A stretch of 64,000 nucleotides of DNA from positions 1 through 64,000 of the forward strand of contig JBGCGF010000007.1 of NCBI GenBank assembly GCA_045110575.1, given 5' to 3'. This document shows, one piece after another, positions 35,573 to 44,878 of the stretch. The stretch's first letter is position 1. Every line of letters starts with the position of its first letter. Position numbers and translations under genes: made by a program. The notes under the pieces were generated by a model. That model was not told the origin of the DNA. It searched no databases and was given only the letters and a program-made list of their open reading frames with translations. The stretch is from CALDTK01 sp045110575 (GTDB lineage Bacteria; Bacteroidota; Bacteroidia; Chitinophagales; Saprospiraceae).

Positions 35573-36724
35573 GTGCGCTACTTCATCCTTGCTGGCGAAG
35601 CTTCTGGCGACAACCTCGGTGCGTTGCTCATGGAGCGCATGCGTGACTTCGATTCTGAAGCCGAATTCGGCTTTTGGGGAGGCGATGCCATGACCGAAGT
35701 TGCTCAGCAAACTCAACCAGGGATTTTACCTGGGCGTCATATTAAAGAATTGGCGTTCATGGGATTCGCTGAAGTCGTGGCAAACCTGCCAACGATTCTC
35801 GGTTTCATCAAGCAAGCAAAAAAAGATGTAGCCAAGTTCAATCCAGATGTATTGATCTGTATTGACTACCCGGGATTCAATTTGCGAATGTCAAAGTGGG
35901 CGAAAGCACGCAACATTCGCGTTGAGTTTTATGTCAGTCCGCAGATATGGGCGTGGCGTCAATCGCGGGTTCATAAAATCATGAGAGATACCGACAGGGT
36001 GATCTGTATTCTCCCTTTCGAACAAGGCTTCTACAAGAGCTACGGCTATGACGTTGCCTACACAGGCAATCCACTTCCAAAGCGGATTGACGAGCATGTT
36101 GCTCCTGAAAAATTAGTGGTCCAAAGTTTATCGGGCGAGCAGGTCGTCGAACATAAAGTCCTCGCGTTGCTGCCTGGCAGTCGCGTTCAGGAAGTGTCTA
36201 AACACCTGCCGATCATGCTGGAGGCTTTGCAGGTTTTGCGGAAGCGAAATCCTGAACTCGCCGACTTGCAACCTGTGATTGCTGCGGCTCCCGTGTTGAG
36301 TGACGAGCAGTTAACAGCTTTCGCCAAAACCTATGATGTCACCTGGGTAAGGAATAGTTATGACCTGCTCAGCCATGCAACAATGGCCTGCGTAGCCTCT
36401 GGTACAGCCACGTTAGAAACTGCATTATTTGGCGTCCCTCAAGTAGTTTGCTACAAAGGGAGCAGCCTCTCCGTCATGCTTGCGCGAAAACTCATCAAAG
36501 TAGATTATATCGCTCTGGCGAATCTGATCTGCGATGCACCTGTTGTTCCGGAATTAATCCAAGAAGATTTCACTGCGGAAAAGTTAGCTGACCACCTACT
36601 GAAGCTATATGCCGGCAAAGCCCGGACAGAACAGGAAAACGGTTACACTGAACTCCGAACACGTCTTCTCCCTTACGATGCTACCGAGGCAGCGGCAAAG
36701 CTCATTTTTGAGGGTTGTAATTGA
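35573..36724 (+). CDS. lpxB: Lipid-A-disaccharide synthase
   Basis: A 383-residue GT19 glycosyltransferase with GTG start. GEASGDNLG (7-15), the SPQIWAWR block and C-terminal SGTATLETALFGVPQVVCY are conserved. It joins UDP-2,3-diacylglucosamine and lipid X at the inner-membrane face. Last gene of surE-(membrane protein)-lpxB. An exact 14-mer (36317-36330) encodes TAFAKT. Confidence 0.95.
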   Translation: MRYFILAGEASGDNLGALLMERMRDFDSEAEFGFWGGDAMTEVAQQTQPGILPGRHIKELAFMGFAEVVANLPTILGFIKQAKKDVAKFNPDVLICIDYPGFNLRMSKWAKARNIRVEFYVSPQIWAWRQSRVHKIMRDTDRVICILPFEQGFYKSYGYDVAYTGNPLPKRIDEHVAPEKLVVQSLSGEQVVEHKVLALLPGSRVQEVSKHLPIMLEALQVLRKRNPELADLQPVIAAAPVLSDEQLTAFAKTYDVTWVRNSYDLLSHATMACVASGTATLETALFGVPQVVCYKGSSLSVMLARKLIKVDYIALANLICDAPVVPELIQEDFTAEKLADHLLKLYAGKARTEQENGYTELRTRLLPYDATEAAAKLIFEGCN

Positions 36725-36962
36725 ACAAGAAAGCTGGGTTTATAGATTCAATAGTTACACCTAAGCAACTATCAGATCTTAGGTAAGAGTACACTTTCGT
36801 AGGATTTTGTAGAAGATTGCTCAGCCTAAAGCATCAATACGGTTGTGCAACAATGCTTTTTCTAGATGTTCACCTCCTTTGCAGTACCATTTTCGGACAA
36901 ATGCACGTTACGTCAAATTAGAAAACAAGTAATCGTTGCATCTTTCAGGCTAAACCGAAACC

Positions 36963-38171
36963 GTGTCAAACCAAGACCAAGAATACGTACAACCCATTAG
37001 CTTCTCTCGTGTGGGAGCTTTTGTTGGGTTAGTTGCGCTGAGTCTCTTCGGCGCAATTTGGGCGAAGCCGATCTTGGTTCCGATCGTATTTGCCATCCTC
37101 TTTTCGCTAATGCTGAGACCATTGTGCAACTTCCTTGGACGTTGGATACAACCTGAATGGCTAGCGATAACGATAACATTCTTGATCGCAGCTCTACCTA
37201 TTGCTGCAGCAATCCTGTTGTTCACTTTCCAGACCATTTCCGTCGTCGAGGATCTACCTACGATTACAGAAGAGTTCCAAGAAAGTATCAATCGCATCGC
37301 AAATGTGATCACCGATGAGTTCCCAATCGACATCGAAATATCGGGAACTGAATGGGTGCAAGAGCAGTTTGGAGACGCCCTCGATGAACCCTTCGTTTAC
37401 ATAAGAGGCTTAGTCGCCGGCGGAGCAGGACTGATCGCTTCTTTGCTGCTCATTTTCCTGTATACGTTCATGCTCTTGCTGTATCGCCAGCCGATTTACC
37501 ACTTCGTTCTTGGACAGTTTGGGATTCCAAACCGACGCCGGATGGAATTGGTAATGGCGGATACCCAACGCATGTCTTACACCTATCTCAAAGGATTGGG
37601 ATTGGTCATGATCATTCTTGGCTTTCTGAATAGTGCAGGACTCACCCTCATCGGCATTGAGTACGCTTTTTTCTGGGGGTTCTTCGCAGCTTTCCTAGCG
37701 ATCATTCCTTACGTAGGTACATTCCTAGGGGGCTTGATGCCGTTTCTATACGCGCTGAGTACAACGGACACCACTTGGCAGCCTGTTGCTGTCGTTGCAC
37801 TCTTCACGGTAGTCCAAGCAATTGAGGGAAACATCATCACACCGAAAGTTGTGGGCAGCTCCATCCAAGTCAACCCATTGGCAGCCATTCTTGCCCTTTT
37901 CATTGGAGGATTTATTTGGGGCGTAGAAGGCCTAATTCTGGCGTTACCTGTTACTGCGATGCTTAGAATAGTGTTGGTACACTCAGGTCGATTCCGTCCA
38001 TTTGGTCTACTCCTAAGTGACGAATTACAAGACCGCGAAAGTGAATTCCTGACCTTGTTGGACAAGCCGCGTTATCGGATCATCAACCTTTTCCGAAACA
38101 TTCCATCGCAAGTAGTTGAGATGAAAGATCCTACAGGAGACTCAGACGAAACAAATGTTGACGCTTCGTAA
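36963..38171 (+). CDS. AI-2E family transporter
   Basis: 402 residues with GTG start and about eight membrane helices. The family blocks include FFAAFLAIIPYVGTFLGGLMP, EGNIITPKVVGSSIQVNPLAAILALF and GFIWGVEGLILALPV. Members export or permeate varied small solutes; AI-2 itself should not be assumed. Monocistronic, with 238 bases of upstream DNA holding a 7-base inverted repeat ACCTAAG/CTTAGGT. Confidence 0.9.
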   Translation: MSNQDQEYVQPISFSRVGAFVGLVALSLFGAIWAKPILVPIVFAILFSLMLRPLCNFLGRWIQPEWLAITITFLIAALPIAAAILLFTFQTISVVEDLPTITEEFQESINRIANVITDEFPIDIEISGTEWVQEQFGDALDEPFVYIRGLVAGGAGLIASLLLIFLYTFMLLLYRQPIYHFVLGQFGIPNRRRMELVMADTQRMSYTYLKGLGLVMIILGFLNSAGLTLIGIEYAFFWGFFAAFLAIIPYVGTFLGGLMPFLYALSTTDTTWQPVAVVALFTVVQAIEGNIITPKVVGSSIQVNPLAAILALFIGGFIWGVEGLILALPVTAMLRIVLVHSGRFRPFGLLLSDELQDRESEFLTLLDKPRYRIINLFRNIPSQVVEMKDPTGDSDETNVDAS

Positions 38172-38214
38172 AACGAAGTCGCCTAGCTACATCTGACCTA
38201 CTTACCTTACCGGC

Positions 38215-38949
38215 ATGGCGAAAAGAGGTTTCGAGCTAATACATGTAGATGAAGATGTTATCGTGGTCAATAAAGATCCGGGCACACTCACTATTCCTGA
38301 TCGATTTGATCCATTCAAGCTGAACTTGCTTGGCGCACTTCGAGAGAAGTTTGAAGAGGTTTTTGTCGTGCATCGTCTCGATAGAGACACTTCTGGTATC
38401 GTGGTCTTTGCACGAAACAAAGAGGCGCACAAAGAGCTTAATCAGCAATTTCAAGAGCGGGAAGCAGACAAGTTCTACCTCGCGCTAACCGTAGGTGTAC
38501 CACACCCCGAAGAGGACATGATCGACAAACCTATCGGCCCTGACCCACGTGGTGGCGGAAAGATGCGTATCGACTATCATGGAGGCAAGGAGAGTACAAC
38601 CGCCTATGAGGTCGTTGAACGCTACAAGGAGCATGCGCTTATCCGTTTACAACTCTTCACGGGTCGTACACACCAGGTACGCGTTCACATGGCCTCAGTC
38701 GGTCACCCACTTGCGGTAGATCTTCTTTATGGCGGAGCTGAAGGTCTTTTCCTTTCAAAAATTAAGTCCAAAGGCTTTAAGCTTAAGATAGGAACCGTTG
38801 AACAACCGATTCTTAGACGGGTAAGTCTTCACGCGTATCAGCTTGCTTTCACGCACCCGACCACCGGCGAACGCGTAGATTTCATGGCACCTCCACCTAA
38901 AGATTTCAGAAGTGCAGTGAGACAGTTGCAAAAGTGGGCTGCGGTCTAA
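38215..38949 (+). CDS. RluA-family pseudouridine synthase
   Basis: 244 residues. The catalytic aspartate lies in HRLDRDTSGIVVFARN, followed by GRTHQVRVHMASVGHPLAVD. There is no S4 domain at the N-terminus, which begins directly with the VDEDVIVVNKDPG block, so it is a short RluA-type enzyme. Target RNA not determined. TACCTTAC, a weak -7 box, lies a few bases before the ATG. Confidence 0.9.
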   Translation: MAKRGFELIHVDEDVIVVNKDPGTLTIPDRFDPFKLNLLGALREKFEEVFVVHRLDRDTSGIVVFARNKEAHKELNQQFQEREADKFYLALTVGVPHPEEDMIDKPIGPDPRGGGKMRIDYHGGKESTTAYEVVERYKEHALIRLQLFTGRTHQVRVHMASVGHPLAVDLLYGGAEGLFLSKIKSKGFKLKIGTVEQPILRRVSLHAYQLAFTHPTTGERVDFMAPPPKDFRSAVRQLQKWAAV

Positions 38950-38977
38950 CCGTTACATTGCTACTCAATTGGCAATC

Positions 38978-40246
38978 ATGACTCCACTAGCCGAACGTTT
39001 ACGACCTAGAGACCTTGATGAGTACATCGGGCAGACGCACCTCGTCGGCGAAGGTCAAGTATTGCGAAAAGCGCTAGATGCAGGCAGGCTACCGAGTATG
39101 ATCCTCTGGGGACCGCCAGGCGTTGGAAAAACGACGTTGGCGCACATCTTAGCTTCTAGTCTTGATCGTCCTTTCTATGAGTTATCAGCCATCTCGGCAG
39201 GTGTTAAAGACGTACGAGAAGCCATTGACAAAGCGCGCAAGTCTCGCTTTTTCAATAGTCCAGCTCCGGTCTTGTTCATTGATGAGATTCACCGATTCAG
39301 CAAGAGTCAGCAAGACGCTCTTCTGGGTGCAGTCGAACGTGGTGTCGTTACGCTAATCGGTGCGACCACTGAAAATCCAAGCTTCGAGGTGATCCCAGCT
39401 TTGCTTTCACGAGCGCAGGTCTACATCCTCAAACCCTTAGAAAGAGATCAACTCATTGGTCTGATTGACGACGCGCTAGTGCGCGATAAGATCATCGGTA
39501 AGCAAGGCTTGCAAGTCAAAGAGTACGATGCGCTGCTTCGTGTAAGTGGAGGCGATGCACGTAAACTTTACAACGCACTCGATCTCGTTGCTCAACAAGT
39601 CGATGCTAGCGAAGGAATTACGGATGAACTCGTACACCGCGTCGTACAAAACAACCTCGCGCGTTACGACAAAGGTGGTGAGCAACACTACGACATCATC
39701 AGCGCATTCATCAAGAGTATCAGAGGCTCTGATCCCAATGGTGCGCTGTATTGGTTAGCACGAATGCTAGCAGGTGGAGAAGACGTGAAATTCATTGCTA
39801 GAAGACTCATCATTGCGGCCTCTGAGGACATCGGTATGGCTAATCCCAATGCGTTGCTCTTAGCAACGACTTGCATGCAATCCGTGCAGATGATCGGAAT
39901 GCCTGAGTCGAGAATAATCCTTTCGCAAACCGTCGTGTATTTGGCGACTAGCCCAAAGAGTAATGCGAGTTACGAGGCGATCAACATGGCCATGGCTGAA
40001 GTTGCTCAATCGGGCGACCTTCCTGTTCCGCTGCACCTACGCAACGCGCCGACCAAGTTGATGAAGCAGGTTGGATACGGCAAAGGGTATGGATACGCCC
40101 ATGCGCATGCAGGCAACTTCGTAGACCAAGATTTCACTCCTGAAGAGATCGGGAGACCGACCTTCTATACGCCGGGCAACAATGCTGCAGAGAGTAGTAT
40201 TCTGGAACGCTTGAAACGTTGGTGGCCGAAGAGGTATCGCACGTAG
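38978..40246 (+). CDS. rarA: Replication-associated recombination ATPase RarA (MgsA)
   Basis: 422 residues from the ATG; a TTG nine bases earlier is the frame opening. Motifs are LAERLRPRDLDEYIGQ, Walker A GPPGVGKTT and Walker B LFIDEIHRF, followed by the YDIISAFIKSIRGSDPNGALYWLARML signature of RarA. It acts at stalled forks as a clamp-loader-like tetramer. Close behind the pseudouridine synthase gene. Confidence 0.93.
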   Translation: MTPLAERLRPRDLDEYIGQTHLVGEGQVLRKALDAGRLPSMILWGPPGVGKTTLAHILASSLDRPFYELSAISAGVKDVREAIDKARKSRFFNSPAPVLFIDEIHRFSKSQQDALLGAVERGVVTLIGATTENPSFEVIPALLSRAQVYILKPLERDQLIGLIDDALVRDKIIGKQGLQVKEYDALLRVSGGDARKLYNALDLVAQQVDASEGITDELVHRVVQNNLARYDKGGEQHYDIISAFIKSIRGSDPNGALYWLARMLAGGEDVKFIARRLIIAASEDIGMANPNALLLATTCMQSVQMIGMPESRIILSQTVVYLATSPKSNASYEAINMAMAEVAQSGDLPVPLHLRNAPTKLMKQVGYGKGYGYAHAHAGNFVDQDFTPEEIGRPTFYTPGNNAAESSILERLKRWWPKRYRT

Positions 40247-40292
40247 TGCGAACACCATTCCTTGTTTGCTCCGCTAACTTCTCAATGCTGGT

Positions 40293-40323
40293 GTTCAAGG
40301 TTCAGCATGTAGGAACCTTGAAC
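40293..40323. repeat. 11-base inverted repeat GTTCAAGGTTC/GAACCTTGAAC
   Basis: A perfect stem with a 9-base loop in the gap between convergent rarA and pgpH-like genes. Heptad-like words (gttcaag, cttgcaa, gttgaac) recur up to 40395, and a gtgc-gaa-gcac hairpin lies between. It may be a third flavour of the heptamer elements, and may also terminate both genes. Confidence 0.6.
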
Positions 40324-40401
40324 TAAAATTGTTGACGTGCGAAGCACAAGGCAAGTTGCAGAACCTCGAACCAACTCTTCACTACTTGCAAGTTGAACGT
40401 C

Positions 40402-42489
40402 CTACTCCTCTTCCTCAGGGTATTCCACCCTTGCATGGTACATGCTCTTCAACATGCCTTTGAACAGTTCGCGAACCTGCTGCAGCTCAGCGAACGTTAG
40501 GTCACAGTTATTCAGCTGACCGTTTTTCACCTTCCCCTCAACGATCGCATCGACAAGGTTTTCGATTCCCTCGTGTGTTGGATCTTTCATCGCTCGACCA
40601 GCAGCTTCTACGCTGTCTGCTATCATGAGCACACCTTCTTCTTTCGATTTAGGTAATGGTCCTGGATATCTAAACGCGCTGTCATCGATGGTTCCTTCAG
40701 GTTGGGTTTTGGCGTAAGCTCGATAGAAATACTCCACACGAGTTGTACCGTGATGACTCGAGATAAAGTCAATGATCACCGTAGGCAAACCGTACTTCTT
40801 CGCAAGACGAACCCCTTCAGGAATGTGATTAATGATCACCTGCGCACTCTCTAAAGGTGAGAGATCATCGTGCGGATTTCTACCTGCCTGGTTCTCTATG
40901 AAATATTCAGGTTCAACCGTTTTACCTATGTCATGGTAAAGTGCTGCCACCTTGACCAACAACGTGTCACCTCCAATCTTACGGACGGCGGCTTCTGCAA
41001 GGTTACTCACTGCCAAACTATGCTGTAAAGTTCCAGGTGCACGAAGCCCAAGCTCCGTTAAAGCAGGCCTGTTGACGTCAGACAACTCAAGTAAAACCAC
41101 ATCGCTTGTGAAACCAAAGAGACGTCCAAGTAATGGAACCAATGGATATGCAAGCAGTGTCAAGAAAACATTGAGCCCAAGCCAAGTCAGCATGGTCCAA
41201 TCGATAGCACGCCAGTTTCCTTCTTTGATGAGCTCCAAGCCAATGTATCCAAGCACATAGGTCGCAGCCAAGATGCCCATGCTACGCAAAATCTTGGACC
41301 AATCTCTAGGCCCTGTTGGAGACAGTACGGCTACAATTCCGGCAACGATTTGCAGGAAGGTAAATTCATATCCAAGGCTCGAAAGGAAGCTTGCAATCAA
41401 TACAATCACCAAGTGGGTAAACAGCGCTATTCCCGGCTGGTAAAAATTCTTGATGACAATCGGAACGATCGCAAGCGGCAACAGATAAATGCTGAGCGTA
41501 TTGAAGCTTTCAATGCGATACACCGCAAAACTCGTCGCCAAAACAAGAATAAGAATGAACACCAAACGGTTGAACTTACTGAACTCTCCAGGGTGAAACA
41601 TCCTGATGTACAGTAGCAAAACAGCCATAATGAGACTGGTCAACATTAAGTGCCCCAAAAACATCAACCATCCTCTGGCGTCGTCTACCACCGCAGACTC
41701 ATACTGCTGCTTATAGCTTTCTAGTTTCCTGAAGATGTCGTCGGTAATGATTCCATCGTCAGTAACGATGAGCTCCCCTTGTTTCACCATGCCCTTCGAG
41801 GTGACAATCTGCGCAAGCTGGGCATCCACAAACCGATTGGTAAGTGAATCAGAGTAGAAAACATTGGGATGAATGGACTGCTGTACCAAAGGCAGTAGGT
41901 ATGCAACGTCTCCTAAGCGAAGTCGCTTCAACTGACCACTTATGCGATCTCGAGCTTTCGCGACATTGAGTAAGCTGCCCGGCGTCTGCTCAATGATTGT
42001 GTGACCTTTCACAATGTTGACGATGCCATTTCTTGGGTTCTCCAAGGCTTCATCAGGAGCCACTACTCCTGTTGCATAAATATCAGAAAGCAACTTTGAT
42101 CCTGCTGCTAAGTATACGTTTGGACGTTGTCTCAGGTCTGGAAAATCAGCATCGGCGCCTAGCCCTTGAAACTGTGCTTGAAAACTTGCTTCGAACGCTG
42201 CTTGCTCTTGGTAAACAGTCGCATCATCGAACAGAAAGTATGGGTCTTTAGACTCAAGAATTTCAGTCTGCTCTGTCTCTAATTCTAAAAATGTCTTTTG
42301 AATCGGAAAATCAAAAGGTGCGATTAGATCATCGTACTTCCAACGCTGTCCCTGCTCGTAACTATAGTCAAACTTGATGCTCGTTGGGAACATGAAGCTG
42401 ATCAAAACGATCACCCCAAGCACCATCCCGACCTGCGCCCATGTAGGGAGGTCGTTCCAAAAGCGTCGCATGCGGGTGCGTAATTTCAT
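40402..42489 (-). CDS. 7TM-HD phosphodiesterase, PgpH-like
   Basis: A 695-residue protein: one N-terminal helix, a long extracytoplasmic domain, seven more helices, and a C-terminal HD domain with LYHDIGKT and SSHHGTTRVEYFYR. This is the PgpH architecture, and relatives hydrolyse c-di-AMP. Substrate identity here is by family. It lies 17 bases after the adenosyltransferase gene in the same orientation. A 14-mer variant (40706-40719) encodes AYAKT. Confidence 0.85.
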   Translation of the reverse strand: MKLRTRMRRFWNDLPTWAQVGMVLGVIVLISFMFPTSIKFDYSYEQGQRWKYDDLIAPFDFPIQKTFLELETEQTEILESKDPYFLFDDATVYQEQAAFEASFQAQFQGLGADADFPDLRQRPNVYLAAGSKLLSDIYATGVVAPDEALENPRNGIVNIVKGHTIIEQTPGSLLNVAKARDRISGQLKRLRLGDVAYLLPLVQQSIHPNVFYSDSLTNRFVDAQLAQIVTSKGMVKQGELIVTDDGIITDDIFRKLESYKQQYESAVVDDARGWLMFLGHLMLTSLIMAVLLLYIRMFHPGEFSKFNRLVFILILVLATSFAVYRIESFNTLSIYLLPLAIVPIVIKNFYQPGIALFTHLVIVLIASFLSSLGYEFTFLQIVAGIVAVLSPTGPRDWSKILRSMGILAATYVLGYIGLELIKEGNWRAIDWTMLTWLGLNVFLTLLAYPLVPLLGRLFGFTSDVVLLELSDVNRPALTELGLRAPGTLQHSLAVSNLAEAAVRKIGGDTLLVKVAALYHDIGKTVEPEYFIENQAGRNPHDDLSPLESAQVIINHIPEGVRLAKKYGLPTVIIDFISSHHGTTRVEYFYRAYAKTQPEGTIDDSAFRYPGPLPKSKEEGVLMIADSVEAAGRAMKDPTHEGIENLVDAIVEGKVKNGQLNNCDLTFAELQQVRELFKGMLKSMYHARVEYPEEEE

Positions 42490-42506
42490 AGTGGAAAGCT
42501 ACTCGG

Positions 42507-43085
42507 TTAAACTTCGGGATGCCAAGCAATGTCAGCAATACCGTCCCAATTTCCAAGCGCTCTTGAAAGGGCAAAGAAGTAATCCGATAAACGATTCAGG
42601 TAGTGAATCAAAATTGCATCAACTGGAGCTTCATGGTGAAGCGCAACTACGCATCGCTCGGCTCTACGTGTAACCGTTCGACATACGTGACATTGGCCTA
42701 CAACTACCGATCCTCCTGGAAGGACAAAAGAAGTTAGTCCTGGCAAATCGACGTCAAGTCGGTCGATCGCGTCTTCTAAAACCTTGACGTTGGCCTCTGC
42801 TACTGGCTTAATGGTCAACTCCTTTTCGGGAGGTGTCGCCAGTTGGCTACCAATCGTAAATAACGTCGACTGGGCTGCTTTAAGTAGCGCGAGGTCGTGT
42901 TCAGCTTTCGCCAAAACCGATGACCCACTTGCATCTATTTGAGCAATGAGCAAACCTACATGGCTGTTGAGCTCGTCAACAGTGCCATAGGCATCTATGC
43001 GAATGTGATCCTTGGGTACGCGCTTGCCTCCGTAGAGTCCAGTTTCGCCGCCGTCACCTGTTTTTGTATAAATTTTGAAAGACAT
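42507..43085 (-). CDS. Cob(I)alamin adenosyltransferase, PduO type
   Basis: 192 residues with TKTGDGGETGLYGG (7-20), GTVDELNSHVG and the C-terminal LNRLSDYFFALSR. It makes adenosylcobalamin from cob(I)alamin and ATP. No cobalamin riboswitch or other B12 genes lie nearby. An exact 14-mer (42904-42917) encodes VLAKA. Confidence 0.92.
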   Translation of the reverse strand: MSFKIYTKTGDGGETGLYGGKRVPKDHIRIDAYGTVDELNSHVGLLIAQIDASGSSVLAKAEHDLALLKAAQSTLFTIGSQLATPPEKELTIKPVAEANVKVLEDAIDRLDVDLPGLTSFVLPGGSVVVGQCHVCRTVTRRAERCVVALHHEAPVDAILIHYLNRLSDYFFALSRALGNWDGIADIAWHPEV

Positions 43086-43158
43086 ACGGGGAAAGGTAGC
43101 ATGTCCTGACGAGCTACATTGTAATCAATAGGAAATCTTAATAGGTAACCTTGAGCAC

Positions 43159-43701
43159 CTATGGCTTAGCTACAAACTCCAACCCATCGCCATTGATGCA
43201 GTAGCGGAGTCCTGTAGGCTTTGGTCCATCATTAAAGACGTGTCCTTGGTGTCCGTCACAACGTGCGCAACGAATTTCTGTGCGCACCATTCCGTACTTG
43301 TTGTCGCTCAATTCGATCACGTTGTTCGCGTCTACTGGAGCATAGAAACTTGGCCATCCCGTACCGGACTTGAACTTCGTATCGCTTTCAAAAAGCGGCA
43401 ATTGACAAGCTGCACAGACAAAGGTGCCTTTGTCTTTAACCTTCAACAGATCGCTCGTAAAGGCGCGCTCAGTGCCGTTTTCGCGAAGAATGTGGTATGC
43501 GTCTTTGCTAAGCTTCTCCTTCCACTCCGCATCAGATAGACGGAGCTCTTGTAGCGGTTCGCCCGCAAGACCTGTAAAGGCACGTTTTGCCGTTGCTTCT
43601 CCTGCTGGAGCAGAAGCTGTTGTTTGGGCTTCAGAAGTTGCTCTTGTGCCACAAGCAGCAAGAAGAATAGCAGCGAAAATCAGAAGAGCGTAGCGAGACA
43701 T
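43159..43701 (-). CDS. msrB: Exported methionine-R-sulfoxide reductase MsrB (lipoprotein)
   Basis: 180 residues with a lipoprotein signal (YALLIFAAILLAAC), about 40 linker residues, then an MsrB domain. CAAC and CARC bind zinc, and the catalytic cysteine lies in RYCINGDGLEF. It repairs oxidised methionine, here on the periplasmic or surface side rather than in the cytoplasm. A 5+8-base hairpin (43702-43738) abuts its ATG. Confidence 0.93.
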   Translation of the reverse strand: MSRYALLIFAAILLAACGTRATSEAQTTASAPAGEATAKRAFTGLAGEPLQELRLSDAEWKEKLSKDAYHILRENGTERAFTSDLLKVKDKGTFVCAACQLPLFESDTKFKSGTGWPSFYAPVDANNVIELSDNKYGMVRTEIRCARCDGHQGHVFNDGPKPTGLRYCINGDGLEFVAKP

Positions 43702-43738
43702 AAGCTTGAATTTGATGTAGTAACATCAAAATCAGCTT
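43702..43738 (-). promoter_or_regulatory. Hairpin directly before msrB
   Basis: A perfect inner stem TTTGATGT-agta-ACATCAAA with outer AAGCT/AGCTT. It could be a terminator for the upstream gene (43768-44229) or a leader structure of msrB. Confidence 0.55.
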
Positions 43739-43767
43739 TTGTGTTGCCACGATAAGATGGTTGTTGG

Positions 43768-44229
43768 TTAATCACGTTGACGTGGCTCATTCCATTCTTC
43801 ACGCTCAGCGAAGTTGACGATGTTCTTCATCGCGCTTACAATGCTAAGTATGACCAAGTAGCCAATCGTTAGTACGATAAAGATTGATTTGTAACTACCT
43901 GCTCCTGGATCAGTAATCCAGTGCCCTGTTTGTAACCAGGCTAGCATAATGCCGATACCAGCCACTCCCGCGTAGCAGATAAAGGAAGTACCCCAATATC
44001 TGTTGATGTTATCCGCGCTCAGTGACATAAGGGCATTGCCCATACCGAAGAGCAGCATTCCAGTTGCTGCGGCTTGATAGCCCCAGCGTTCTGACATCTC
44101 GCTCCCTGCACCTGACATCATTGCTCCTCCTAGAATGAAGATGACGATGACTCCAATACCAAAACCAGCCTGAATGTGTGGCTTCTTAAGGTTTTCGAAC
44201 CATTCGTCCTTTGGGGCAGCTTCTTTCAT
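43768..44229 (-). CDS. Hypothetical four-helix membrane protein
   Basis: 153 residues with a short cytoplasmic N-terminus and hydrophobic segments around AGFGIGVIVIFILGGAMM, AATGMLLFGMGNALMSL, FICYAGVAGIGIMLAWL and IFIVLTIGYLVILSIV. Not recognised. It precedes msrB on the same strand, with a hairpin in between. Confidence 0.6.
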   Translation of the reverse strand: MKEAAPKDEWFENLKKPHIQAGFGIGVIVIFILGGAMMSGAGSEMSERWGYQAAATGMLLFGMGNALMSLSADNINRYWGTSFICYAGVAGIGIMLAWLQTGHWITDPGAGSYKSIFIVLTIGYLVILSIVSAMKNIVNFAEREEWNEPRQRD

Positions 44230-44281
44230 ATGGAGTTCAACACAACTAGAAGTGAGTTGTTGCGTAGAGCCTGAAAGTAGC

Positions 44282-44878
44282 CTATTGAAAGTTCACGGGC
44301 GCCTCAAAAAAAGCGCTTTGTATAACCAGTACAGAATCAGCCGAGCGAAGGCTTGGCTCTAAACAGGATTGGTCCAAATACAGTGTTGCACTAAAAGATC
44401 CTCTCATTATGTTACGCTTCTCATTGAATTCTGTGACTGCAAATTCCACATCATACCTATCCATATTAGGCTTGTAAGATCCAAGAGGAGCATCATGATC
44501 TACTAGACCATAATTGAAGGTTGGCGTTTGAAAAGTGAAAGATGCTAAAGGATTACAGTAATAAGATACTGAATCTATTTCTAGAAGACTCTCTTCTGAT
44601 TGATACGTAAAATTCCCAATCGAGCTCAAGATTCCTCGGTAGCATGTTTCATCATATTCACTCCAAGAGAGATCATAAGCTCCCCATGACCTTTTGAAGA
44701 TTATGCAGGGAACTATATAGAACGAATCATTAATTGTCAATGAAAGATTACCAAAATTGTCCTCATCCATATCTGACTGAAACTCTTCACAGTCAAATAA
44801 TCCTGTTGGATTATCAACTTTATCACAGGAGATCACCTGTAAAATTAGCACCAGAAGAAAAAAGCTTTTACTTGACAT
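44282..44878 (-). CDS. Hypothetical lipoprotein (DUF6252-like pattern)
   Basis: The start is taken at the ATG giving the lipoprotein leader SSKSFFLLVLILQVISC, 198 residues; the longer frame adds 10 residues without a signal. The end pattern RNIMRGSFSATLYLD recalls DUF6252-type lipoproteins, where a fold motif GxFSATL recurs. It is AT-rich like the broken protease upstream, which it overlaps by 11 bases. Function unknown. Confidence 0.55.
   Translation of the reverse strand: MSSKSFFLLVLILQVISCDKVDNPTGLFDCEEFQSDMDEDNFGNLSLTINDSFYIVPCIIFKRSWGAYDLSWSEYDETCYRGILSSIGNFTYQSEESLLEIDSVSYYCNPLASFTFQTPTFNYGLVDHDAPLGSYKPNMDRYDVEFAVTEFNEKRNIMRGSFSATLYLDQSCLEPSLRSADSVLVIQSAFFEAPVNFQ

Noticed and set aside
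42507..43158. Cobalamin riboswitch for the adenosyltransferase gene
   Set aside because: The 73-base gap upstream has no B12-box or long paired leader.
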